Source of the DNA: Tanypteryx hageni
Taxonomy: Eukaryota; Arthropoda; Insecta; Odonata; Petaluridae
DNA: 64,000 nucleotides
Direction: 5' to 3'
NCBI GenBank assembly: GCA_028673005.1
Contig: CM054115.1
Coordinates: 55,910,407 to 55,974,406, forward strand
Made by a program: the position numbers and the translations under genes. This document shows positions 10,311-20,915 of this stretch, in pieces (the stretch's first letter is position 1; each line of letters starts with the position of its first letter). The notes below the pieces were generated by a model. The model did not search any database. It saw nothing but the letters and a program-made list of their open reading frames with translations, and was not told where the DNA came from.

Positions 10311-10879
10311 CAGACTTTCAAAACCAATTATTTTTTGTTGTTTATAATTCTCCAAATTAAATAATAAGTATATGGTTCGATTCCTAATAAATGTGTTTCT
10401 GAGACAAAACCATTTCTTAATTTGTCTTCTTTCAAACTTTGTGTAAAACCCTTGAGTTCTTATTAACGGTTTTACAATTGGTTTTTTGAAAATAAAAATA
10501 AACAAAATTGCTTTCTATTCATTGTAGTTTTCATATAAATGAAGTAAAAGTGCTTCAAGTAATACTAATAAATTTAATTATAGCATATACATATCTATGA
10601 CATTTTTTATTGACATAGTTTTCAGAGAAAATATTGTAGTAAATGTTCCTCTGACACGTTGTTGTGTGGACTTAAACTTTTGCACAGGTACTCCAATACA
10701 AAGTAAATAATTAATGGGAATAATTGTTGATAATATATTTAAAACACTGCCTCAGCATATAAATTGGAAAGTGTATAAAGCCAGGGAATAGTTTGTTTCA
10801 CTTCTCTCTGATCGACTCCTACACCACAACCAAAAACCTGTCAATTTTGCAGAAAAACTAAGACGGTTTTAAACTTATG
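10311..10879. other. Non-coding AT-rich interval
   Basis: No element or gene was recognised between the pogo element and the C-block repeat. Confidence 0.5.
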
Positions 10880-11100
10880 CACACTACTGTACATGAAAAA
10901 ATCTGAAGCGGCCACCACATGACTTTCTCCATACCTTTAATATTTCTAAAAATTTCAGATAGGTTAAACAATAATAAATATTTTAAGGAACGGCGATAAA
11001 AATTTGAAGACTTTACCAAGAACAGATATAAACTCATACCGTAGCCTTCTGATATTGGATATATCCACAAAGATCCAAGAATTAAGAACATAATAACAAT
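10880..11100 (-). repeat. Dispersed repeat block C, inverted copy
   Basis: Reverse-complement match to 31244-31380 and 57905-58085, with landmarks GCGGCCACCACATGACTTTC, AATATTTCTAAAAATTTCAG and TAGCCTTCTGATATTGGATA. It abuts the hairpin end of the array element at 11104. Confidence 0.75.
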
Positions 11101-11103
11101 TAG

Positions 11104-12932
11104 GGATGTACACGGGTTTCCCGTAGTACAGAGTTGCTTTCCGTAAAATTCGCCGCAGTATAATCGTATGCTAATATATTTGCTTTGAAATCAGAAAATT
11201 ATTTTTCCTTATATTGTGGCAACTCTGCTTTTTAGATCCGTTTTAAACATGTTCATTTCGTTTTGTCATTTTATACTACTACTACTACTATAATACAAAC
11301 GAAATTTCTTTGAAATCCGTTCACCCAATACCTTCGAAATTAATAGTCATAGACAAATTATAACATTGATATTGTGGTAGCCCTGTTTAGTCTACCTGGT
11401 TTGAATATAATACTTTAGTTTTTATTTATATAAGATTATATACATCATATTTGGTTAAAATCCATGCCGTCAGTTCTCTCGAATTACGGGTAAAAAGAAA
11501 TATTATTTTACCTTTTACTGTGGTAGCCCTGCTATTTAGCTCACCTTTAAAAATCTTGATTTCATTATGGTATGTTGAAAAAATCGTACATCATCATCAT
11601 AGGTAGTCTGTCCATCTTTAATCATACTCTCTCTCCTCAGGTAATGTCCAACCCAGTTTGCCTTCCTCTTTCTGATAGTCTGTATAATCATTCGCTTCTC
11701 TCCTACTCTTCGTAGCACTTCATCTTTTTTCATTCTAGCGGTACATTTTATCTTCAGCATTCTCTTCCAAGTCCACATTTCAAAGCTTTCCAAATATTCC
11801 ATGTCATTTTTTCTTAGCGTCCATGTTTCTGTCCCGTACAAAGCTATACTCCATACATAGTATTTTATGAACTTCTTGCGGATATCTTACCTTATATTCC
11901 CCGTAAGTAGGTGTTTCTTTCTTCTAAAAGCCGCTTTTGCTTTTCCTATTCTGGTCCTGATCTTATCCTTACATTTTTCTTCTCTTGTTATGATGCTTCT
12001 GAAACTTGTTCTAAAGGCTTTCCTCCAATACTTATGTTCAGATTCTCTTATTTGCCCGATATTCGAATGATCTTGAATTTTTCTGTGTGTATTTCCATAC
12101 CGTATGTTATACCTGTTATTACTAGTTTATTTATCATTTTCTGGAGTTCTCCTTCCTTTCTTGTTAGAAGTACTTGATCATCTGCGAATTTTACTGTTCT
12201 TATAATCCTTCCTCAAATTTTGAAATCTCCTGTGCCTTCTAACGCTTCTGGCATTAGCCATTCTTCATATATATTGAATAGGGTCGGCGATAGGCAGCAG
12301 CCCTGTCTTACTCCTCTACCGAGATTTACATCGCAGGTGTCCGCATTCTCCAAACCGACCTTTACAACTTGATTCACACATAGATTCCTGATCAGTCTCC
12401 TGTCTTTCTTACATACAAAATTTAAATGAAATCCGTTCGGCCAATTCCTTCCAAATCCTTAATTACTGAAAGAATTTAAATTGTAATAGTGATATCCCTG
12501 TTTGGCTGATTCAGTTTAAATAAGGTATTATGGTTTTCTATATATGTGTACATTATAAATATTATAATTTGGTTCAAATTGATGCAGACATCATAACACA
12601 AATATCTGTGTAAAAATAATGTTTTATTTCTTATATCGTGGTAGCCCTGCTTTCTATATCTATACTATGCATCTTGATTTTGTTTTTATGTTACACGCCT
12701 CCTTTCTACAAAAGTTCATTGAATCGATTCTTTCAAATTCATAAAGTTTAACTTCGTAATTGTGGGACCCCTGCATAGTCGATCCGGCCCAAATGTGTCA
12801 CTAATTTATGTGACTATTTTATGTACCGAATTTGGTTGAAATCGTTTCAGCCAATTCTTCCCTGATATATGCGTACGGACGGACGGACATCACGAAGATA
12901 ATTGTGCTTTTCAGCATTGACGAAAAGCACTA
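11104..12932 (-). mobile_element. Helitron-like array element (~146 bp monomers), hosting an RTE insertion
   Basis: One end (11104-11126) carries the palindrome ACGGG-TTT-CCCGT (11112-11124). The other carries GTGCTTTT (12904-12911) paired with AAAAGCAC (12923-12930). Between them are degenerate ~146 bp monomers recognised by repeated GTGGTAGCCCTG, ATCCGTTCxxCCAATxCCTT and GGTTxAAATCCATGC motifs. The same ends and monomers occur in the opposite orientation at 30209-31243. There is no coding capacity of its own. A non-autonomous Helitron/DINE-like element is the best guess, because such elements combine terminal hairpins with internal minisatellites. Confidence 0.6.
11593..12415 (-). pseudogene. 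RTE-type reverse transcriptase fragment inserted in the array element
   Basis: About 80-90% like the 4.9 kb copy by eye. It retains GCCLSPTLFNIY (near 12300, absent from the 4.9 kb copy), KFADDQVLL, WSIALYGTETWTLRKND and KANWVGHYLRRES. Differences are a ~45 bp deletion near 12000, frameshifts near 11860 and 12220, and a large 3' deletion joining the ATCTTTAATCATACTCTC segment to the GTAGTCTGTCC end and the CATCATCATCAT tail (11590-11602). Monomer sequence flanks it on both sides, so it entered after the array formed. Confidence 0.8.
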
Positions 12933-12939
12933 AAAAGGA

Positions 12940-13435
12940 GCATTAATAAGACGTAACTAAGCGTAAAGTGTTTACAATAGTCGCCGGTAGGTGGTGGCAA
13001 CTAAAACATTAGTTTTCAAAATATTTCTTAAACAATGCATTATATGGGAAAATATTTCGAACAAACGTAAAAAATTAAATTTTCTACAACTTTTATTCCA
13101 ATACTTTTTATATTCATTAAATATAAAAAACGGATGTGACAAGAGTAAACACCCATTTTCGGTCGACCGATTTTATCTAAAACATAATCACTTTCTAATA
13201 CAAATGCTAAATTTGAAAGTTTATGCTGACCGGATAATTAGTTTTTTGAGTTAGAGCGTCCATAAATTAAGGTCACGGACACACACACATACACGCACGC
13301 AAATACACACAGACAGAGAAAATAGTCAAAATGTGTTCAGAAGACATTAAACGCGTATTTCCGTTGAAATCTCGAATTCGATTTTTATCATGAAAATAAT
13401 ACTTTCCCTATACTTCGTATATGAATAAAGTAAAA
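12940..13435 (-). repeat. Dispersed repeat blocks B and A, inverted
   Basis: Block B (12940-13128) matches 57690-57890 in reverse, e.g. TAAACAATGCATTATATGGG and ACAACTTTTATTCCAATAC. Block A follows from GGATGTGACAAGAGTAAACA (13133) through a CA-rich stretch (13277-13310) to CCCTATACTTCGTATATG (13408-13425). Order and orientation mirror the 57.4 kb copy, where B passes directly into C with no array between them. Confidence 0.75.
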
Positions 13436-16160
13436 ATAGCATGTATTTCAATAAAAAGAAACTATTTCAATTGATAATATAAAAATGTGAAAATAATTGG
13501 TTTCATTATTTTTCTTTCTAAGATGACTTTTAAACATTCAGATATCTGACTGACTTAGCAAAATATTTTGCGGGCACCACCAGTTTGTAATAATTATTCT
13601 TGTAGATGCTGATGTTCTGAACAATCATATTCATTACTCTATATAGAGAAATTCATGTGCTGGGTACAAGATTATTTTGTATCATAAAATAATCGACTTA
13701 TAGGGAAAAATTACATACTCTGCGCTTTAACCGTTAATTTATGAATAAATATAAAATTTGAAAGCGTCCATATTTTGAAAACATTCGAAAGTTTTTGAGA
13801 TACGAACTCGGAAAATAATGCTATATAAAAATTATATGAAAATAATGACTGAAATATATATATTAAGCATAGAGGTAACGCAACAGATAAGAAAGTTAAA
13901 AGATAACCGCATGGGAAATTTCTTTAGACTTAATGGCTGATAAAGCCCGTAGGTAAACAGGCAATATAGGAAGTTCAATAATTCAGATACTAGAAGAAAG
14001 TTAATTAAGAAAAGAAGACAGCGGAGGAGAGGACGATCTGAAAAAAAAATTGATCTGTGATCTACCAAATGTCAACACTTGTGCATTATTTACTCATTTT
14101 TTTATCATCCAAAAAATATAGATCGTTCATTTTCGAGGAATGTTAATGCGGTAAAGTTATATATTTGGAGAAAACTACTTCTAAATATTATGACATTCGT
14201 CGAACATTGAGTATGAATTCCACCAAAATATATTTGATTACACTTAAATTTCGTCTATTTTTATTTTTCTACGACTGGTACGAGCAATATAAACTCAGGC
14301 TAGAATACTAATTTTCCTCGCTTTCGCCGACAAGGTTGGGAATCAAGATTCTAAAGATAATTTACCTCGAATGATTAATTTCTGCCATGGGTTGGGGAAA
14401 ATCTAACTTTGCTTTTTACAATTAGAAATGAAATATATCAAAGTCAGTCGAAGAATTTTCATAAATATGAGAGCAAGAAAGGGATTTTTTTAAGATAAAG
14501 CATTTCATCTCGCAAAGGTAGAGAAGCTTCCCTTCCATTATTTCGTTTTTTTAGTTAGCGACTCCTCAAAAAAGTTTCTTGAGAAAGATTGATTGCTCTT
14601 GTTTACCCGAACATAGTGTCTATGAAAACTTTAGGCCGCTTGCGATGCTTCTGAGAGACAGAATTATTTATTATTTCCGTGGTTAATTAAGGAAAGCCTC
14701 AATCAATTAATTCACGCGTATAATATTTTCCTTAAATATGTGATCCGTTACAAGGCAAATTTCTTGGGTGCCTTGTGAATTTACTCAAAACAGTTCTATA
14801 GTATATTCATAATGGGAAAACGGTCAAAGAAATGTCGGCCAATTAGTGAAATTATCAAATTAAAGTGAAATGTACTCAACAAAAAGAGCACAGTTTATCA
14901 TACCTAATAACTTTATTGGAAAAGAAAAATATTTAAAACCTTAGATGGGATTTCCTGAAATATATATTGTCTATATTAACTAAATATACATTTGCCATAA
15001 ATTTTAGATCTTCCATTACAAATAAATGAAGCATATTGATTTTTATATTTAAAAATAGATCTCTTTTATGACGGGCCAGTCAGTTAGTAATAATAAATGT
15101 TTATCAAAAACATCTTTAATGAAAATAATGGAATGAAATGTCACCAAATGAACAAGAGTTCGAAACTTAATAGATATTTTCAAATAGAGAGGGATATTTT
15201 CTGCTACTTATACTTAGAATCATGGGCACTGAAGTTTCCAGCTTGTCGTTTTTTTCTTTTGGCGAACATGAATCAAATTTTCCAAGTTATTTCCTCAAAA
15301 CGTCATTAGGCTAGGTTTTCTGGTGTGGAAAAAAATAATATAAAAAACATTGAATGTAAATCTGGCGTGGGACGAACAACATCCATTAAAACAATATTTT
15401 TGTGGTTACATGATTCGCCAATTCGTAAATACACTCAAACACCCACACACAGATACTTATATTGACAAAGAACGCGCATACAATGCTCATCCACGAGTGT
15501 TCGGTCGTGAAACTTTTTTGCGCAAAGTGGAACGAAAGTTAAACCTAACTCTTTTGAAAAAAATCCGCCAAACAGCAAATCTGTGCCACTTCGATATAAA
15601 GCGGACGGCGCACCAAATCTTATGCAATCTTGTTTGTTTAAAAGAGATTAGAAAAAATGTCCAAAATAACTTCGTGATCATGAGGATTAACTTTTTTCCA
15701 CATCACGCTACGAAAAAAACTCACTAATTCCAAATAAAAGACTTCGTTCGATTAGGATGGAAAATCGATGAGCAAGATGGTGTTTTAAATAATTTACGTG
15801 GCGGGAAAAACCTTTGAAATTAAGAGCTGAATGAAAAATGAAACGTGAAGTATCACGCACTTTCTGATGAACGTTAAGGATAAAGTCAAAACAAGGGTTC
15901 TAAAATAAAATAGATTGCATGTGATATTTACCTTGTACCACTCCCATTCTAAATGGAGAATTTCCACCTAGGAATGAGATCTCTTTCTATCAGTTACATG
16001 AATCATCCAAAAATTTAAATTAATTTGAATCAAATGATGGAAAGTTTTCAAGCAGTAATATACATATTTCAGCGTCAGAATGAAGGACATATTAAGTTGG
16101 TAATGCCAAAAAAACGAATGGGGTTCTCTTAAAAATTATGCACTCGCCAACCACTGTAAT
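13436..16160. other. Non-coding AT-rich interval
   Basis: No recognisable gene, RNA or transposon end. The longest open frame (15350-15727, 125 codons) has no recognisable motif and no similar second copy here. Confidence 0.5.
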
Positions 16161-18195
16161 TACCGTATTTATCCGAAAAGAAGACGAAGTTTTTTCACAA
16201 AAATGCCATTAAAAATATTATGTATCGTCTTAGAATGGAGTACGAGGCTTTAAGGTGAGAATACACCCCTATTTTAAATGCACCATGAAACACCCAGATG
16301 TCAAGTATATGTCCGTTAAAATATTTATTATTGCATAAAGTAATACATCGTATTTAATTAATTACTACCATACTTAAAAAATTTAAGGTTAAATTTCTTA
16401 AAATTGCTCCCACAGGCCTATGGTTCCACTTCGGCGGTAGGGAAGTGTTTAGAGCTGGGTAGGTAATCGCGTGACAAGTTGAAAAAAATGACCACAGCTG
16501 GGCGGTTCCGCGCGTAATATGAAACACAAAGTCATGTAGGCACCAATTAAGGTGTCTAGTAATACAATGTAAACAAGACTGATATAATTTAAACGTATCT
16601 ACTACAATTTAAACATAATGTTTTGCGTTTGGTATGCCAACGGCAGATGTAAAGTGGACGTGAGTTTCAGAGTGTAGACAATTTATGAAAACACTCGAGT
16701 AGTACACACTTAGCTGAATTTTAAAGTGAAATAGTGACAAGCTATTATTTATAACTTTTAAATAAGATACCCCAAACAAATGGCAGATCACTTAGAGAAA
16801 AAAGGAACTGCGGTAAGAGGGAATGTATCGAAAGGAATTAGAAGTTACGACAGAAATTTTAAGTTAATGGTGGTGTGCTATGCTGAAGAAACAAATAATT
16901 GTGCAGCAGGGAGGAAATACAAGGCGACTGAAGCAAATGTGCGAAGATGGAAGCAAGCAAAAGAGAAACTTGAAGGTGCTAACTCAACACGGAGATCATT
17001 TAGTGGACCAAAACGAGGCCGATTTCATGCATTAGAAGAGGAAATTGCAAACTTTGTGCGTATTCAAAGAATAGACGGTAAACCGGTGACGCGGGATAAC
17101 ATTAAACTGAAAGCCTAAGAATTAGCAAGATCGCAAAACATTTCACACGAAGAATTTAAGGCTAGTAATGGATGGTGTGTGCGTATGATGCATTGTAATG
17201 GTTTTAGCCTGCGACGAAGAACTTTACTTTGCCAGCGTCTACCTCCCGACTTCACGGACAAACTAATAACATTCCTGAGGCATGTAATTCGGTTGCGGAA
17301 AAGTCACAATTACCTTCTGAGCCAAATGGGTAATGCAGATGAGACACCCATTTACTTCGACATGATATCCAATTGCACAGTCAACGAAAAAGGTGCAAAA
17401 ATGTCATAATAAAAACTTCCGGGAATGAAAAACTGCGCATTACTGTAATGCTGGCTGTATTAGCGGACGGAACAGAGTTGCCGCCGTATGTTATTTTAAA
17501 GCGCAAAACAGTGCCTAAGGAAGTACTACCAAATGGAATAATTGTTAAATGTCAAGGCCAAGGATGGATGCCAGCTGATTTAATGAAGGACTGGCTAAGC
17601 ATAGTGTGGAATAGACGACCTGGGGCACTTTTAAGGCAGAGAGCAATGCTCGTCTTAGATGCGTTCAAAGGCCACCTTACAGAGGAAGTTCAAAATACCC
17701 TTCATGGTATGAATGCTGACCTTGTAGTTATACCAGGAGGTATGACATCACAAATTCAAGTGCTAGATGTTGTAGTGATGAAGCCCTTTAAGGATTACAT
17801 AAAGTCATTTTATTCAGAATGTCTTTTGGCAGGGGACCATGCATTAACTCCTACAGGGAAAATTAAGAAGCCCAGTATACCAATTCTCTGTAATTGGATC
17901 ATTCAGCATGGAAAAATAGATCCCAATAGTATCTCAAGAGGGTTCAAGAAATGCTGCATATCAAATTCCATGGACGGTATGGAAGACGACTTGTTCGAAT
18001 TTGAATAAGTTGTGATGAATGAGCAGTGAAGCAAGAATAAGGGAAGGAAACAGAAGAGAGGGAGACCTAAGTAGTAAATTTACTTTTTTTTTATTCATCC
18101 TCTTAATGTTAGCTTGTTATACATATATGTAAAAGTTTTTTTGTAAGTTAACCTAATTATTTTAGGGGTCGTCTTCATTTCGGGTAAATACGGTA
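16161..18195 (+). mobile_element. Pogo/Tigger-family DNA transposon with both termini
   Basis: The left end TACCGTATTTATCCGAAAAG and the right end, read inward, TACCGTATTTACCCGAAATG continue into AAGACGA on both sides, giving terminal repeats of about 27 bp with few mismatches. TA lies at each outer edge, as expected for TA target-site use. At 2.03 kb with one transposase gene it is structurally complete, although the gene has defects. Confidence 0.85.
16780..18008 (+). pseudogene. Pogo/Tigger (POGK-like) transposase, nearly full length with one stop and one frameshift
   Basis: Encodes about 410 codons in three pieces. The N-terminal helix-turn-helix runs from the ATG at 16780 (SYDRNFKLMVVCYAEETNN, AGRKYKATEANVRRWKQAKE). 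The CENP-B-like helix-turn-helix follows (EEFKASNGWCVRMMHCNGFS, near 17155). The DDE domain has GNADETPIYF (first D), AMLVLDAFKGHLT (second D) and IQVLDVVVMKP (third D), with 35 residues between the second and third. It ends in CCISNSMDGMEDD. Defects are a TAA at 17116-17118 (between NIKLKA and ELARSQ) and a frameshift near 17400 (GAKM to VIIKTSGNEK). All three catalytic residues are present. Its closest named relatives, as far as I recognise them, are POGK/Tigger-type transposases. Confidence 0.85.
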
Positions 18196-19875
18196 TTCAC
18201 TTTTCCCACAAGTACGATTGTTTAAATAACATCTTTAGTTTTTCATTCTAAAAACTGTCAGCTAAAAAGGAAATGATGAAATAATATAAATCCACTGAAT
18301 GACTCATTAGAATAGATTTCTTCTCTAGATTATCCATTGACACCCATTGTATGCCAGCAATTGATGTGCTTTTGCTTGGGAATGACCGAAGTTTATAATA
18401 AAAAAAGGTGTGCCTAGTGATCAATCAATAAAAAATGGTTCTCAATCCTTAAATGGGTTTAATTGACCAGAGAATATATAGTACGTGCATTGTGCGGTGG
18501 ATTTCAGTTGCCTTCCACACTGGAAACATAAGGAATGAGGAAAACTCGGTGCCGGAATTAGCATACTCTTACGAAAAGCACCAAGGCCTTCCGAAGGACG
18601 ACGTGTTGATTAGTGCAATCTCCTAATGATCGTTTCTTCGTAGTGATCGATATTGCGGAAATTTTTGAACTGGTACAATAAAAGTTAAATCATTCCACGA
18701 TCAAGTTCTACCCGAGGCTATAGACAATAAAGCCACTTGGAAGGATAACCGAACGATTAAATATTTGCAAGAAAATCATTTTAAAGTCGATGTTCTATCT
18801 CGTTTAAGGTTTTCTTTAAAAAGATCTGATTTAATGTTTTGATTTTCGTGACTGTTAAGACGGATCCTCGAATAAAAGAACTAGCTAATGACATTCAATA
18901 TACTATCAACTTGAATTGAACGACGTAAGAATTTAATCCTCGGCATGCGATTAAATGATATCGTGAGTTCATAGCAAGGTTTTAATTTATAGTGAGTTTG
19001 CGATTAATCGATAATTTAAGTGTATAAAAAAACAAATTTGCAAGCTCGTTCTCCATTATTTTAACAAATATTGGCATCCACCCTCGGATATTACGAAACA
19101 CAATTACCTCGGCGCTACTGCCTCAATCCATTTTAAGGTAGTTGGAGGGTTAAATAATAAGGTGAAAAGGCACCAAAAAAGAATGACTAGACACCAAAAT
19201 GAAACATTTTGTAAAGCATTATAGGGTAGGTGTTAAGAATATAGTAACCTAGGTAACGTGGATTCCAGGAAGAGGAAAGGTAGCACCAGGTCGAGAGAGA
19301 GAGAGAGTGAGATGGGCAGATAGAATGCCTCAAGAGCGAGTGGGAAGATAGGAACAGCAGAGCAGCGAGAAGAGCTAAATTTATAAAAGGAACCTTTGTA
19401 AGAGGGCGACGTTATTCGATACGATTTTGGCACCGCGTTACGAGAATTTGTATCACTTTTCCTTAACGGGTGACTCGGTCCAAAAATTGCTAAGCCGGTA
19501 GGATTTTATCGGATGGGTGACAGAAAATGCGAAGGTGACGGGGAGATGGTGTGTGCTATTCTGAAATCAGGATAAAATTCGATTGACATGGCGTTTCTTC
19601 TGACGAATGGAAATTGTTATTTTATAGACATTAGTCGAGGATAGTTGATTAACATTTGAATGAAGATTGGCATATAATCATTATGAAAATGGAGGCAACA
19701 TCGACGAGTTATTAGTAAACGCCATTGCTACCTCCAGTTGTACTGCAACTTTGTGTCACTTTTCAGATAATTCTATAGTAAGCGATCAAATTACAATACA
19801 TTCAGCTGACGGAGACTTAATTATTTCGGAGTCTATTGGAGTTAATTTATTTTATCACTCGTATTGAAGCCAACT
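18196..19875. other. Non-coding interval
   Basis: No gene recognised. Contains a short GA-rich run (19293-19310). Confidence 0.5.
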
Positions 19876-19966
19876 TTAACCCTTAACTACTAACGTGGAG
19901 TCAGGCCCACACCAGATATGTATTATGCATCACAGCTCTGACTTATTTTACAATATTGCTCCGGTG

Positions 19967-20231
19967 CAGGGGCGGATCCAGAACCTTTACAAGGAACAAG
20001 GAGGGGGCGATCGCCCCAATTACCCCTTCCCCATCTGCCGACAACCAAACATTTTGAAAATCCCTACCCCTATCAGAATCTTTCTTTCCCTTTTCATATA
20101 GACGTAATCTTCGGTGTAGAAACAATGGATGTTGCGCGGAATTAATTTAGGAATGCACCTAGAGGAGGGCAATGGGGTCCTCCAAGGGGAGAGAGATCGC
20201 CCCCATCGCCCCTCCCTTGGATCCGCCACTG
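19967..20231. mobile_element. hAT-type MITE nested in the piggyBac element
   Basis: Ends CAGGGGCGGATCCAGAACC and, read inward from the right, CAGTGGCGGATCCAAGGG form terminal repeats. The flanking 8-mers CTCCGGTG (19959-19966) and ATCCGGTG (20232-20239) match at 7 of 8 positions, fitting a hAT target duplication. The interior is C/G-run rich with mirrored GGGGCGATCGCCCC-like sequence and has no coding capacity. Confidence 0.8.
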
Positions 20232-20459
20232 ATCCGGTGACTTCAGTACCTTCAAATGAAGTGATGACTAATGCACCCCCAAATATTATCAGTGTACCGC
20301 GAGCTGTTGGTGAAATAGCTTATAGTAATTTTTGTGTGGAGTCAGGCTGACTCCACGTTAGTAATTGTGCTAATATAATTCACCAGTCGTAAAAAAATAG
20401 TACAAAAATGACGCGATCAAATTTTCTAAAAAATTGATTAGGGACTTAGTTATTCCCCA

Positions 20460-20730
20460 CTTGCATAGAAGAGCAACAAATTATCGGATTTCTAGTGGTG
20501 TAAGGAGGAGAATATGTGCGATTTTAGACATTCAAGGAAGGCATGGGCGAAAAGGAGCTTCTTGAAAAGAGGGTTTACTGCTCTATCTGCGATCCAAAAC
20601 TGAAGAGGAAGACCACCTTTGTATTAAATGTAAACGGCCAATTTGTCTAACATGTGCCAAAAAATTGTGTTCAGGAGTGACTAAGATTTTCAGCCACAAG
20701 GTTTTTCACATTTTTCATTTAAAAAAATAG
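20460..20730 (+). pseudogene. PiggyBac transposase C-terminal cysteine-rich domain
   Basis: Two frames together give the typical C-terminal zinc-binding tail of piggyBac transposases: YCSICDPKLKRKTTF in one frame, then after a one-base shift near 20620 CIKCKRPICLTCAKKLC, ending at the TAG at 20728. Upstream residues (HRRATNYRISSGVRRRI) match the usual linker. The DDE catalytic core is absent, so only this tail remains. Confidence 0.7.
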
Positions 20731-20915
20731 ATTTACAATTATTTAGACTTTTTAATTTTAATATCTTATTCCTAGAAGCCCAATCGTTAACTCAACCTAG
20801 GGAAAATGTTTAAATAAAAAAATTGCGGTCGTTATAGGAAAAAAATGTAAAGGAGTCGGTGTGACTACACGTCAGTAGTTGAGTGATTTTTTTCACGTTA
20901 GTAGTTAAGAGTTAA

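Larger units (their letters stand above)
19880..20911 (+). mobile_element. PiggyBac-type element, deletion derivative
   Basis: TTAA occurs at 19876-19879 and 20912-20915, directly outside the mirrored termini CCCTTAACTACTAACGTG and CTCTTAACTACTAACGTG. TTAA targets are diagnostic of piggyBac. Subterminal copies of GTGGAGTCAGGC occur at 19894 and 20336. Only the 3' end of a transposase gene remains. A 265 bp hAT MITE is nested inside. Confidence 0.8.

Noticed and set aside
15350..15727. 125-codon plus-strand open frame
   Set aside because: No recognisable domain, AT-rich composition like its flanks, and an overlapping antisense frame; chance opening is likely.
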